From Fructilactobacillus ixorae (GTDB lineage: Bacteria > Bacillota > Bacilli > Lactobacillales > Lactobacillaceae): a stretch of DNA of 64,000 bases. Below the pieces are notes generated by a model. The model worked only from the letters and a program-made list of their open reading frames with translations. It made no database searches and was not told the origin of the DNA. Numbering within the stretch: position 1 is the stretch's first letter; each line of letters starts with the position of its first letter. The stretch spans positions 186,001 to 250,000 of the forward strand of contig NZ_CP097478.1 in assembly GCF_024029915.1 (NCBI RefSeq). The letters run 5' to 3'. A program made the position numbers and the translations under genes. Positions 16,332 to 26,355 of the stretch are shown here, piece after piece.

Positions 16332-18950
16332 ATGTCTGACAAAAAAGAAGTACAAGAAAACCAAGCAATTGATGCGAAGATTAATGAAATGGTTAAAAAG
16401 GCGCACGTCGCCTTAGATGAAATGAGTCACTTTGACCAGGCTAAAGTCGATGCAATCACCCACGCCATGGTAATTGCCGGGGTGGATGCCCACCAACGGT
16501 TAGGCAAAATGGCGTACGAAGAAACCGGACGGGGGGTCGCTGAAGACAAGGCCATCAAGAACCTGTTCGCCACCGAAGAAATTTGGCACGACATTCGCAA
16601 CGACAAGACGGTCGGGGTTATCGACGAGAATTCAGAAGAAGATTTGATTAAGGTAGCCGAACCCCTTGGGGTGTTAGCCGGGATTACACCAGTGACCAAC
16701 CCGACCTCAACCACCCTGTTTAAGGCAATCATTTCCATGAAAACTCGCAATGCCATCATCTTTAGTTTGCACCCGCAGGCCTTACAATCCTCGATTGAAG
16801 CCGCGCGGATCATGCGGGATGCCGCCGTGGCTGCTGGAGCGCCCCAGGATTGTATCCAATGGATCGCCGAACCAAGTCGGGAAGCCACCAACGCCTTGAT
16901 CAAGAACCCGGGAGTAGCATGTACCTTAGCAACCGGGGGGCCTGGCTTAGTGAAAGCCGCTTACTCAACTGGGAAACCAGCCTTGGGGGTTGGACCTGGA
17001 AACGGTCCCGTTTACATCGAAGCCACGGCTAAGATTCCAGAAGCCGTCAACGACATTGTGTTGTCAAAGACCTTTGATAACGGGATGATTTGTGCCACGG
17101 AAAATAGTGCGGTCATTGACGACCAGATTTATACCGATGTGAAAGAACAACTCGAACGCAACAACGTGTACTTTGTGCCGGAAGCTGAGCACCAACAACT
17201 CACCGATGCCATGTTTGATAGCACCCGGTTGAGTGTGAAAGGTCCCATTGCTGGGGCAACTGCAAAGCAAATTGCTGAAATGGCCGGTATTAAGGTTCCA
17301 GAAGACACCCAAGTGCTGGCCGTCGAAATGACAGGCATTGGGCCAAAGTACCCGATGTCTGGTGAAAAGCTGTCGCCCGTGATCTCGGTTTACCACGCTA
17401 AGGATCATCACGCGGCCTTTGAAATCGTCAACCAACTGTTGGAATACGGTGGGTTAGGGCACACCGCAGCCATTCAAACGACGAACGAAGAACTCGCAAC
17501 GCAGTTCGGCGTGTTCGTGAAGGCGTCGCGGGTAATCGTGAACTCTCCCTCTGGACTTGGTGGAGTCGGAAACCTCTACAACAACATGACGCCGTCCCTC
17601 ACGCTCGGGACCGGATCATGGGGACAAAACTCAATCTCACATAACGTGACGGACTATGACCTGTTGAACATCAAAACAATCGCAAAGAGAAGAAATAATA
17701 TGCAATGGATTAAACTACCAAAGATTTACTTCGAAAAGAATTCCGTGCGTTACCTGAAGGACATGCCAAACATCCAAAAGGCTTTCATCGTGACGAGTCC
17801 TTCCATGGTTAAATACCACTACGTTGACAAGGTGCTCGATGAATTAAACGCCCGCGATGATGGCGTGCAATACTACATCTTTGATGACATTCATGGCGAA
17901 CCAACCACCGAAACGGTTGATGCCGGTGTAATGCAAATGCGGGGCTTCCAACCCGATACCATCATTGCGCTTGGCGGTGGTTCACCACTAGATGCCGCTA
18001 AGATGATGTGGTTAATCTACGAAAACTCTGAAACGGACTTCTTTGGGGCTAAACAGAAGTTCTTGGACATCCGGAAACGGGCCTACCGCTTCGAAAAACC
18101 AAGTAAGTCGAAGATGGTGGCCATCCCTAGTACCTCTGGAACTGGTTCTGAAGTAACGCCGTTCTCCGTGATTACGGATGCTAAGCTCCACATTAAGTAC
18201 CCACTGGCAGACTACGCTTTGACTCCAGACGTGGCCATCATTGATCCGCAATTTGTTAAAACGGTGCCCAAGAGTACAATCGCTGCGTCGGGATTAGATG
18301 CCTTAACGCACGCGATTGAATCCTACGTTTCTGTGATGGCCTCTGATTACACCCGGCCGTTGTCACTGCAAGCCATTAAGATGATTTTTGCGAACCTGAC
18401 GGCTTCTTACAACGGGGACTCCGAAGCGCGCGACCAGATGCATACGGCTTCCACGATTGCCGGAATGGCCTTTGCAAATGCTTTCCTTGGGATTACCCAC
18501 TCAATTGCCCACAAACTTGGGGGTCAATTCGGGATTACCCATGGAGTGGCGATTGCCATTACCCTGCCACACGTGATTCGGTACAACTTCAAGCAACCGA
18601 AGAAGCTGGCAACGTGGCCGAAGTACGAATCTTTCCGGGCTGATCAAGATTATGCTGAAATTGCTCGCTACATTGGCTTACCAGGGAACACGAACGAAGA
18701 ACTGAAGGAAGCGTTGGTTCACAAAGTGATCGAGCTGGCGCACTCCGTTGGCGTAACCTTGAGCCTGCAAGCCCAGGGCGTTGAGCGCCAGGAACTGGAA
18801 GATAAAGCACAACGGTTAGCAGAACTGGCTTATGGGGATCAATGTACCACGGCTAACCCGAAGGAACCGTTGATTGCGGATTTGAAACAAATTATTCTCG
18901 ATGAATACGATGGGATTGGCGTCGAAACGGAAACTAACCGCGAAGTCTAA
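16332..18950 (+). CDS. adhE: Bifunctional acetaldehyde-CoA/alcohol dehydrogenase
   Basis: AdhE converts acetyl-CoA to ethanol via acetaldehyde, regenerating two NAD+ in heterolactic fermentation, and forms spirosomes in other bacteria. The N-terminal half is an aldehyde dehydrogenase with catalytic Cys254 (NGMICATENS). The C-terminal half is an iron alcohol dehydrogenase (GGGSPLDAAK, TSGTGSEVTPF, His-rich THSIAHKLGG). At 872 residues it is full length. RBS GGAGGG. It ends at a strong terminator. Its presence argues against the strictly fructophilic lineages that lack adhE. Confidence 0.96.
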   Translation: MSDKKEVQENQAIDAKINEMVKKAHVALDEMSHFDQAKVDAITHAMVIAGVDAHQRLGKMAYEETGRGVAEDKAIKNLFATEEIWHDIRNDKTVGVIDENSEEDLIKVAEPLGVLAGITPVTNPTSTTLFKAIISMKTRNAIIFSLHPQALQSSIEAARIMRDAAVAAGAPQDCIQWIAEPSREATNALIKNPGVACTLATGGPGLVKAAYSTGKPALGVGPGNGPVYIEATAKIPEAVNDIVLSKTFDNGMICATENSAVIDDQIYTDVKEQLERNNVYFVPEAEHQQLTDAMFDSTRLSVKGPIAGATAKQIAEMAGIKVPEDTQVLAVEMTGIGPKYPMSGEKLSPVISVYHAKDHHAAFEIVNQLLEYGGLGHTAAIQTTNEELATQFGVFVKASRVIVNSPSGLGGVGNLYNNMTPSLTLGTGSWGQNSISHNVTDYDLLNIKTIAKRRNNMQWIKLPKIYFEKNSVRYLKDMPNIQKAFIVTSPSMVKYHYVDKVLDELNARDDGVQYYIFDDIHGEPTTETVDAGVMQMRGFQPDTIIALGGGSPLDAAKMMWLIYENSETDFFGAKQKFLDIRKRAYRFEKPSKSKMVAIPSTSGTGSEVTPFSVITDAKLHIKYPLADYALTPDVAIIDPQFVKTVPKSTIAASGLDALTHAIESYVSVMASDYTRPLSLQAIKMIFANLTASYNGDSEARDQMHTASTIAGMAFANAFLGITHSIAHKLGGQFGITHGVAIAITLPHVIRYNFKQPKKLATWPKYESFRADQDYAEIARYIGLPGNTNEELKEALVHKVIELAHSVGVTLSLQAQGVERQELEDKAQRLAELAYGDQCTTANPKEPLIADLKQIILDEYDGIGVETETNREV

Positions 18951-18968
18951 GTCCCACAGAACTGCTTA

Positions 18969-19002
18969 AAAACCACTGGTTCGTTGAACCGGTGGTTTTT
19001 TT
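18969..19002 (+). terminator. Terminator after adhE
   Basis: AAAACCACTGGTTC (18969-18982) and GAACCGGTGGTTTT (18986-18999) form a 14-bp stem with a 3-base loop and a T-run. Confidence 0.9.
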
Positions 19003-19084
19003 GTGGCCGAGGGACTGAAATTGGCGCGGGAACCACTGGGGAAAATGGTATAATGCGCTTAATTAACCGACGGAGGGCCAACTA

Positions 19085-20282
19085 ATGCCAGCATTCTCAC
19101 GTTCCCAAACCAATTTAATCGTCTACTTAACGTCGTTCTTTTTGTATAACTTTGCGCGGGTGCTCCCGCATGCTGTGTTAACCGTAATCCTGCTTAATAA
19201 GGGGATGAGTGTCGGGCAAATCGCGGTGATTCAGAGCTTTTTCATGATCGCGGTATTGGGATTTGAACTGCCATCGGGACTACTGACGGATTCCTGGTCA
19301 GAGCAACGGGTGTACGAATTGTCACTGCTGTTGCTAGCACTTTCGTACGGCTTAATCATGTGGTCCCATTCCTTTTGGATCCTGAGCGGGTCCTGGTTTA
19401 TCTACGGGATTAGTAGTGCGGCCATCGGTAGTTCGCTAGAAACCTATTTTCTACGGCAGTACCAACACAACGAGTCGCTGATCAAGCAGTTTAACGTGCG
19501 CTTTAACAATACCAAGCTTTAACAATACCAATTTGCTGAGTAGCCTGCTCGGTGGGGGACTGGGCTCCTTTATCTATGCTTACTTAGAGAACGCCCTGTA
19601 CATTATCTCGATTGGGTTGATTGGCGTGGCCCTCTGCTTAATCTTATTCGGCTTTCACGGGACTGCCATCCAAGCCGCAGAACAGCGAAAGACCTTGCGC
19701 GAGTTAGTAGCTTTACTGAGAACGGGCTTAACGGCCCAGTTATGGTTGACAATCGGGCAGTTAGCCGTGTTACAAATCGTGGCCCAACTCTTTTTTCAGT
19801 TCTGGCAGGTGTTGTTTCTCGGCGCCGGAGTTAAGCAAGCCCAGTTTGGCTTGTTTTACGTTGGGTTTCAGCTAATCGCGTTAGGTAGTAACTGGGTGTT
19901 TGCCCGCTAAAACTTTCGCCGGGGCGAACTAATCCTAGTCTTACTGATGGTGGGCCTGTTTCTAAGCGCCTTGGCCTGTCAGCATTGGCAGTTCGGGATG
20001 GTTAGTTTAACCTGCCTCTTCCTCGTGCCCTTTAATATTTACAGTACCCAGTTACTGGTGAATCTCCAACGCCAGGCCCCGGCGCGCTCCCTGGCGTCGG
20101 TGACGGCGGTTTCCGGGACGCTGGGGAGCGTGGTGTCGTTGTTACTACTGTGGGGCGTCGGGGCTCTGGACCACTTCCAATCGTTTCCGGTCGTGGCGGT
20201 GGAAGCCATGGGGCTGTTTGTGCTGTTGTCCGGGGGTGGCTATGCCTGGTTTGCGTGGTGGAGTCGGAGGATGAATGAGTAG
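19085..20282 (+). pseudogene. MFS transporter, broken by a 16-bp duplication and a nonsense codon
   Basis: Three fragments of one major-facilitator protein. Fragment 1 (19085-19522) holds four N-terminal helices with FELPSGLLTDSWSEQ. A 16-bp tandem duplication at 19500-19531 shifts the frame; removing one copy restores RFNNTNLLSSLLGGG. The next frame continues to a TAA at 19908-19910, which one C-to-T change from CAA (Gln) would explain, and then reads on to 20282. Ancestral length was about 390-400 residues. RBS and start are intact, so decay looks recent. Confidence 0.85.
19500..19531 (+). repeat. 16-bp tandem duplication
   Basis: GCTTTAACAATACCAA occurs twice in direct succession (19500-19515 and 19516-19531). 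Because 16 is not a multiple of three, it causes the frameshift in the MFS gene. Confidence 0.95.
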
Positions 20283-20297
20283 GGAGGGAGGAATCTG

Positions 20298-21080
20298 ATG
20301 CTGAAATTCACTAAAATTGGTACCGGAATGCCAATTATTTTTTTACATGGATATGAACTAGATCATACTAGCCTAATGCAACTAACCGAACCAGTGTTTA
20401 AAAAGCTCCTTTTAGGTTATCAACGGATTTATATTGATTTACCGGGAATGGGGTGTTCTCGTGAACTTGAATTTATTGATGCCACAACGACGCTTCAAGA
20501 ACTTGTTCAAACATTACGCTGGTTAAAATTATCACGGTTTCTAGTGGTGGGGCAATCATACGGCGGATATTTAGCGACGGGATTAAAGAAGGATTTTCCC
20601 CACGCAATGAAGGCCCAGTTGTTGGTAGTGCCAATGGTGGTTCCCAAACTAGCAGAGCGGACCTTGGATAACTTAGACCACCCGTACGTTGGACCTAATC
20701 CAGCCCAATTTACGGATGATTTTAAAGCGGTAAATGTAATTTTGAACCACCTAAAATTTGCATTATATCAACTATTTATTGAGAAACCGTTAACCTATAA
20801 TCAAAGTGTAAATTTGACTAAGATAATGAATTCGGACCTTTACGCATTGCCAAACTGGTTAAATGCGATTGAGCCAGTTGCTACAACAGTGTTAGTGGGA
20901 CGCTACGATAATATTGTTGGACACAGAGACCCAGTTAAGTTATTAACCCCCAAGTATCCGGAGCTAGAAATTAAACAGTACGGAAATTCAGGCCATAACC
21001 TGATGATCGACGAAACTGACCGGTTTACTGCTGATTTAGTTCAGTTTGTTAAAAAGTATTCCGAAGCTTCTGCATCATAA
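20298..21080 (+). CDS. Alpha/beta-hydrolase fold protein
   Basis: A 260-residue serine hydrolase of unknown substrate. The oxyanion segment is FLHGYE, the nucleophile elbow GQSYGG near residue 95, the acid probably the Asp in GRYDNIVG and the His in SGHNLMI. No signal peptide, so cytoplasmic. Starts at ATG 20298 after GGGAGG and 15 bp after the decayed MFS gene, with which it may once have been co-transcribed. Confidence 0.85.
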   Translation: MLKFTKIGTGMPIIFLHGYELDHTSLMQLTEPVFKKLLLGYQRIYIDLPGMGCSRELEFIDATTTLQELVQTLRWLKLSRFLVVGQSYGGYLATGLKKDFPHAMKAQLLVVPMVVPKLAERTLDNLDHPYVGPNPAQFTDDFKAVNVILNHLKFALYQLFIEKPLTYNQSVNLTKIMNSDLYALPNWLNAIEPVATTVLVGRYDNIVGHRDPVKLLTPKYPELEIKQYGNSGHNLMIDETDRFTADLVQFVKKYSEASAS

Positions 21081-21126
21081 TTGGAGTGGATTTTCAAACG
21101 AGTACTGGTCGTAATGATCCTAAGTG

Positions 21127-21180
21127 ATGACAATTTAATTTTAAATGAATTTTATAATAATGATTTGTACATGATATAAT
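21127..21180 (+). promoter_or_regulatory. Candidate cas9 promoter region
   Basis: The AT-rich gap holds two TATAAT boxes (21153-21158 and 21175-21180). Upstream ATGACA (21127-21132) and TTATAA (21152-21157) are imperfect -35 candidates. The downstream -10 places the start about 20 bp before cas9. Weak -35 boxes fit low basal expression. Confidence 0.45.
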
Positions 21181-21208
21181 AATGATATTAACTAATTAGG
21201 AGGTAATC

Positions 21209-24200
21209 ATGAAAACAGAGGTACCGTATAACGTGGGGCTGGATATTGGGACCAGCTCGATTGGTTGGGCCATCACGGACGAAAATAACCGGTTAATTTC
21301 GGTTAAGGGTCACTATGGAATCGGGACACGCTTGTTTAAGGAGGGCCAAGCCGCGGCCGAGCGGCGTGGCTTTCGGACCACGCGCCGCCGCTTATCGCGT
21401 AGAAAGTGGCGGTTGCGCCTGTTAGCAGAAATTTTTGATGCGCCGATTGCGGAGGTAGATCAGAGTTTCTATGCGCGGTTACGGCAATCCAGCGTGTCGC
21501 CCCGTGATCCACAGAAAAAGCAGGAGTTTGCCGACAAGATTCTGTTTGCGGATCCTGATTTTACCGATCAAGATTATCACCATGACTATCCAACGATTTA
21601 TCATTTGCGGCATGCCCTGGCTACGGAACAGCACCAGTTTGATGTCCGGTTAATCTATTTAGCGGTGCACCACTTGCTTAAATACCGAGGCCATTTTCTA
21701 AACAAAGGGGCTGCCAACAAGTTCAAGGCGGGCGAAATCGATTTAAGCACGGACTTTCAGCAGTTAAATGATATTTTCACCCAGCAACAACGCGATGATG
21801 TGCAGTTAAAAACCACGGACGTCAATCACCTAGTGAAAATTTTGACAGATACCAACCAGAGTAAGAGTGATCGCCAAAAGCAAATTGCAAGTGAAATTTT
21901 TGTGAAAGGGGATAAGGACCAGAATCAGGTTAATAAAAAGCTTGCCACGGAAATTGTGAAAGCAATTGTCGGTTTAAAAGCCAAGTTTGACGTGATTTTT
22001 GGGCTACAGGACGTTCCGAATGCGAAGGAGTTTTCGTTAACCTTCAATAGTGATGATTTTGATCAAAAATTAGCTGATTTAGGCTCTCAAGTGACGGATG
22101 ATGATCAGGAAATCGTGGCAATCTTGCAAAAGCTCTATTTCGCCGTTGATTTAGCGGGTCTCCTCCAGAATCCAGTCACAGGGAAGCTGTTCTCGAGCAT
22201 CTCAGCGGCCATGATTGATCGGTATGATCGGCATCACGATGACCTAAAGCGATTAAAACGCTTAGCGGCACAGTTGAAGGCAGCCGGGAAAACGGAACAA
22301 GCTACGGCCCTGAAACAGGCGTATGCGGACTACGTTGATGGAGAAGTTAGTAGCTATAAGAAACTCCCGCGCGATGAATTTATGAAGCGGGTGGAAAAGC
22401 AACTAGATGATTCTGCAGTGGCGACTGAAATTAAAGCAGCGCTTGAGACAGGTCAATTTATGCCCAAACAACGTTCCAAGGAAAACGGGGCGATTCCATA
22501 TCAACTGCAACAACAAGAACTCGATGCCATTATTGAGAATCAGGGGCAGTATTATCCTTGGCTCCGTGAAGCTAAAGAACATCTGGATGCATTGATTTCC
22601 TTCCGCGTGCCTTACTACGTCGGTCCGATGGTTGATCCAGAAGAAGTCAGTGCGGAAAACGGGAAATTTGCGTGGATGAAACGCAAAGAACAGGGGAAAA
22701 TCACGCCGTGGAACTTTGCAGAAAAAGTTGATAAAACGGCTTCGGCAACGAACTTTATTAAACGGATGACCGCTACCGATACCTACCTAATCGGGGAACC
22801 GGTATTGCCCAAAGATAGTTTGTTGTACCAAGAATTCACCGTTTTAAACGAGTTAAATAAGCTAAAAGTGAATGTGAATGGCAAGAAATTTATGTTAGAG
22901 CCGGCGCATAAACAAGCGATCTTCAATCAGATTTATAAGAACCACAAACGCGTTTCCTTGAAACGAATCACGGAGTTTATGCAAGCCCAGGGCTGGATTG
23001 GTACGGATGCTTATCTCTCGGGAACGACCGACCAAAAGAACGTTAATAATACCTTGGGCACGTATAATGATTTTAAGTCGATTTTTGACTCCCAACTGGA
23101 TGATCCGGACCGCCAGGCGGACTTAGAACGCATCATTGAGTGGTCCACCATCTTTGAAGATGAACACATTTTTAAATTAAAACTGGATACGGTTACCTGG
23201 CTGACGCCGGAGCAAAAAACGCAATTAGTCAAACACCGGTACCAGGGTTGGGGTCGGTTATCAAAACAGTTGCTGGCTGGAATTACCAATGCAAACGGGG
23301 AACGGGTCATTGATGTGTTGTGGAACACGGATCAAAACTTGATGGAAACCCTAGCTGATGATAGCTTCAAGGCGGCGATTCAAGAATTTAACGGGGACCG
23401 GTTAGCACAGCAGAACGTTTCCAACGTGATTGATGATTTGTATACATCGCCACAAAATAAAAAGGCCATGCGCCAGGTTTTATTAGTGATCGATGACATT
23501 GAAAAGGCCATGGGGTATGCCCCCGCCAATATTATGATTGAATTTGCCCGCGAAGATCGAAACGATCATCGCTTGGTTAATTCACGGGCAAAACAGCTAG
23601 AACAAACGTATCAAAAGGCGAAAGCCGAGATTAGCGACGACGTGCAAGCGGAATTAAAAGCGAAAATCAAGGATAAGGCGCAATTTAATGACCGGTTGTA
23701 CCTGTACTTCGTGCAGGGTGGCAAGGACTTATACACGGGAAAGCCAATCGATATTGACCGGCTTTCAAACTATGAAATTGATCATATCCTACCGCAGTCC
23801 TTTATTTTGGATAACTCGTTGGATAACCGGGTGTTAACGGCAAAAGCGAATAACCAAACTAAGGCCGATCGCCTCCCCGGAGAACTCTTTGGGGCGCAGA
23901 TGAAAGGTTATTGGACCAGCCTGCGTGAGCACGGACTGATGACCTGGAAGAAGTACAATAATCTCATGTTAACCCCAGATAAAATTAGTAAGTTTGACAA
24001 TCAGGGGCGGTTCATTAATCGGCAACTGGTTGAAACCCGCCAGGTCATTAAACTGATTGCAGAGATTCTCCACAACCGGTATGCCACTGAAGGTCAGACT
24101 GAGATTGTGACGGTCAAAGCAAACTTAACCCACCACATGCGGACGAAATTTAATTTTTATAAAAACCGAAATGTGAATGATTATCACCATTCTTTTGATG

Positions 24201-25240
24201 CTTACTTATCAGCCTTTGTAGGGAATTGGTTGTTACAGCAGTATCCTAATTTGAAACCTTACTTTGTGTATGGGGACTACGCGAAGGTTGGGATTAAGGA
24301 TTTGAAACAGTTTAACTTCTTATACCGCTTTGAAAAGTACCATGAATTAGCTGAAGATGGGCAGATTAAAACTGATTCAGATCAGTTACTGGGTTACATG
24401 CGCAAGTTGTATCAATTAAAGCTGATGCTGGTTACCAAAGAATTGGAAACTAATCATGGTAATTTATTTAAACAAACGGTTTTTCCGGCACCAGCGCATG
24501 ACAAAAAAATGAAGAAGCCACGAAAGTTGATTAATCCCAAAGCTAATCGTTCGAGTGATATTTATGGTGGTTACACCAGTAAGACGGCAGCCTTCATGAC
24601 ATTAGTTCGGGTTAAAAAAGGTTCGAAAGTTGAGTATCGTCTCGCAAGTGTTCCGTTAGCTAATTTAGTTTGGCAACAACAGGGGATGTCATTTGAGGAA
24701 ATGGTCGAAAAATCGGTTCGTCCGCAATTTACCGGTAAGAACGGTAAGGTCAATGATTATCAGATTTTTAAGAGCAAGGTATATATTAATCAACTAGTTA
24801 ATGAGGATGGAGCGTTGTTTACGTTAGCAAGTAAACAATATCGCCATAATGCGCAACAGTTGGTGTTATCTGACCAAGCAATGAAAATTTTAAGCAGTAA
24901 GCCAACTGATCTTACTCGTGATGATCTGATGTTTGCGTTCAATGAAATTGTTGATAAGGGACAACGCTATTTTAAAGCATATGATTTTAGTAATAGTGAA
25001 GTGGCAAAGGTTCAATTCAGTGAGTTAGATGATGTTGATGATATGAGAACCATCATTAATAATTTGTTAATTGGATTGCATGCTAATGCGCCATATACTG
25101 ATGTTTCAAAGGTTGGATTACCGAAATATTTAGGATTGTTTTCTTTAAAAGCAGGAATAAAATTAAAGCCAGAAACTAAATTCATTTACCAATCTCCCAC
25201 CGGGTTATTTTCGCGTCAAGTTAAAATTTCTGATTTGTAA
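21209..25240 (+). CDS. cas9: CRISPR-associated endonuclease Cas9, type II-A
   Basis: RNA-guided double-strand DNA nuclease of 1343 residues, a usual II-A size. RuvC residues by alignment to known motifs: Asp12 (GLDIGTSS), Glu778 (MIEFARE), His994 and Asp997 (YHHSFDAY). The Arg-rich bridge helix is at ~52-75. HNH residues are Asp858/His859 (EIDHILPQS) and Asn882. All catalytic positions are intact, so it should cut both strands. RBS AGGAGG. PAM cannot be read from the protein. First gene of cas9-(tracrRNA)-cas1-cas2-csn2. Confidence 0.97.
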   Translation: MKTEVPYNVGLDIGTSSIGWAITDENNRLISVKGHYGIGTRLFKEGQAAAERRGFRTTRRRLSRRKWRLRLLAEIFDAPIAEVDQSFYARLRQSSVSPRDPQKKQEFADKILFADPDFTDQDYHHDYPTIYHLRHALATEQHQFDVRLIYLAVHHLLKYRGHFLNKGAANKFKAGEIDLSTDFQQLNDIFTQQQRDDVQLKTTDVNHLVKILTDTNQSKSDRQKQIASEIFVKGDKDQNQVNKKLATEIVKAIVGLKAKFDVIFGLQDVPNAKEFSLTFNSDDFDQKLADLGSQVTDDDQEIVAILQKLYFAVDLAGLLQNPVTGKLFSSISAAMIDRYDRHHDDLKRLKRLAAQLKAAGKTEQATALKQAYADYVDGEVSSYKKLPRDEFMKRVEKQLDDSAVATEIKAALETGQFMPKQRSKENGAIPYQLQQQELDAIIENQGQYYPWLREAKEHLDALISFRVPYYVGPMVDPEEVSAENGKFAWMKRKEQGKITPWNFAEKVDKTASATNFIKRMTATDTYLIGEPVLPKDSLLYQEFTVLNELNKLKVNVNGKKFMLEPAHKQAIFNQIYKNHKRVSLKRITEFMQAQGWIGTDAYLSGTTDQKNVNNTLGTYNDFKSIFDSQLDDPDRQADLERIIEWSTIFEDEHIFKLKLDTVTWLTPEQKTQLVKHRYQGWGRLSKQLLAGITNANGERVIDVLWNTDQNLMETLADDSFKAAIQEFNGDRLAQQNVSNVIDDLYTSPQNKKAMRQVLLVIDDIEKAMGYAPANIMIEFAREDRNDHRLVNSRAKQLEQTYQKAKAEISDDVQAELKAKIKDKAQFNDRLYLYFVQGGKDLYTGKPIDIDRLSNYEIDHILPQSFILDNSLDNRVLTAKANNQTKADRLPGELFGAQMKGYWTSLREHGLMTWKKYNNLMLTPDKISKFDNQGRFINRQLVETRQVIKLIAEILHNRYATEGQTEIVTVKANLTHHMRTKFNFYKNRNVNDYHHSFDAYLSAFVGNWLLQQYPNLKPYFVYGDYAKVGIKDLKQFNFLYRFEKYHELAEDGQIKTDSDQLLGYMRKLYQLKLMLVTKELETNHGNLFKQTVFPAPAHDKKMKKPRKLINPKANRSSDIYGGYTSKTAAFMTLVRVKKGSKVEYRLASVPLANLVWQQQGMSFEEMVEKSVRPQFTGKNGKVNDYQIFKSKVYINQLVNEDGALFTLASKQYRHNAQQLVLSDQAMKILSSKPTDLTRDDLMFAFNEIVDKGQRYFKAYDFSNSEVAKVQFSELDDVDDMRTIINNLLIGLHANAPYTDVSKVGLPKYLGLFSLKAGIKLKPETKFIYQSPTGLFSRQVKISDL

Positions 25241-25251
25241 CACCGAAGCAT

Positions 25252-25402
25252 CAAAAAGGGACGCTATCAGATGATAGCGTCCCTTTTCTACTATGTATGG
25301 CCCTTAAGGGCTCACAAGGATAAACTCCGCCAGCGGCATTGTTTGATTTTAACTCAGTATGTCATTTCAATGAGATTAAAAATCGTTGGCATCCCAACCA
25401 AC
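25252..25402 (-). ncRNA. tracrRNA, antisense to the cas genes
   Basis: The complement of plus-strand 25356-25379 can pair with 24 consecutive repeat bases without mismatch. After a small bulge, UUAAAAU pairs with the GUUUUA start of the repeat. Downstream on the minus strand come a nexus-like hairpin (GCCGCTGGCGG) and a terminator stem at 25287-25254. The promoter at 25409-25437 predicts a start near 25402 and a ~150 nt primary transcript. This RNA would pair with pre-crRNA, recruit RNase III and load Cas9. Confidence 0.85.
25253..25287. terminator. Terminator shared by cas9 and the tracrRNA
   Basis: AAAAGGGACGCTATCA (25254-25269) pairs with TGATAGCGTCCCTTTT (25272-25287). T-runs on both strands let it end the tracrRNA from the right and cas9 from the left. 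Confidence 0.85.
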
Positions 25403-25408
25403 AACGTT

Positions 25409-25437
25409 AATATAACAACTTTTTTTAGGAAAGTCAA
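25409..25437 (-). promoter_or_regulatory. tracrRNA promoter overlapping the cas1 leader
   Basis: On the minus strand TTGACT (25432-25437) and TATATT (25409-25414) are 17 bases apart. The -35 box abuts the cas1 Shine-Dalgarno AAGGAGG (25436-25442) on the other strand. Confidence 0.75.
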
Positions 25438-25449
25438 GGAGGTAGAAAG

Positions 25450-26355
25450 ATGGGGTGGAGAAGCGTTGTGATCACCCAACACGCGAAAGTATCATATTCC
25501 GGACGACGCATCATTGTCCAGACTAACCAAACGGTGGCCGAAGTGCCAATCGATGATATCGAGGTATTGCTGATTAGTACCACGAAGGCCGTACTGACGG
25601 CGCGGGCCATTAGCGAACTAGCCCGGGCAGCAGTTAAAGTGATTTTTTCCGATGAGACCGGAGAACCGGTCTGTGAAACCGTTGATTACTTACCGAATAA
25701 TCGCAGTATGTCAGTTTTACAACGGCAGTTTGAGTGGGATGAAGCTCGTAAAGAACTACTATGGACTTGGTTAGTCACCGCTAAGGTTCAGATGCAAATC
25801 GCGGTTTTACAGCGGCGTCACATTGATGCGAGTGAGTTAGACTATGAATTTCGTAAAATTGAGATTAATGATACTAGTAATCGAGAAGCGGTAGTCGCGC
25901 GTAAGTATTTTCCGTTACTGTTTGAAACCGGGTTTGAACGGCGCAATTTCCAACCCGCAAACGCGGCTTTGAACTACGGTTATTCCATTTTATTATCATT
26001 GGTGAACCGCAATATTGTCGCCACGGGATGCTTGACTCAGCTGGGGATTCATCATCATAACGATGAGAATCAATTTAACCTCGGCTCAGACTTGATGGAA
26101 CCCTTTCGTCCCATTATCGACTGGTGGGTAAGTGAACAGGAGATTAAGGAACTAACGCCGGAAATTAAGATTAAGCTCGTGGACTTGTTGAACCTAGAGT
26201 TAAAGTTTAACGGCAAGAATACAATTTTAAGAAATGCGTTAAAAACACACGTGACGAACTGTATTAACTACTTAAATGAGGAACGAGAGACAGCTAAAGT
26301 TGAGGTGGAATTAGGAGATGAGATATCGGATTATGCGCTTAATCGTAATGTTTGA
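25450..26355 (+). CDS. cas1: CRISPR adaptation nuclease/integrase Cas1
   Basis: Integrates new spacers at the leader end as a Cas1-Cas2 complex. The 301-residue protein has the conserved triad: Glu146 (NREAVVARKYF), a His in GIHHH (~201-203) and Glu217 (DLMEPFRP). II-A size. ATG 25450 follows AAGGAGG at 25436-25442. It overlaps cas2 by 38 bp, so the adaptation genes are translationally coupled. Confidence 0.95.
   Translation: MGWRSVVITQHAKVSYSGRRIIVQTNQTVAEVPIDDIEVLLISTTKAVLTARAISELARAAVKVIFSDETGEPVCETVDYLPNNRSMSVLQRQFEWDEARKELLWTWLVTAKVQMQIAVLQRRHIDASELDYEFRKIEINDTSNREAVVARKYFPLLFETGFERRNFQPANAALNYGYSILLSLVNRNIVATGCLTQLGIHHHNDENQFNLGSDLMEPFRPIIDWWVSEQEIKELTPEIKIKLVDLLNLELKFNGKNTILRNALKTHVTNCINYLNEERETAKVEVELGDEISDYALNRNV

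Noticed and set aside
25356..25379. Isolated CRISPR repeat between cas9 and cas1
   Set aside because: It lacks both ends of the repeat and lies behind a minus-strand promoter and before a terminator. It is the tracrRNA anti-repeat.
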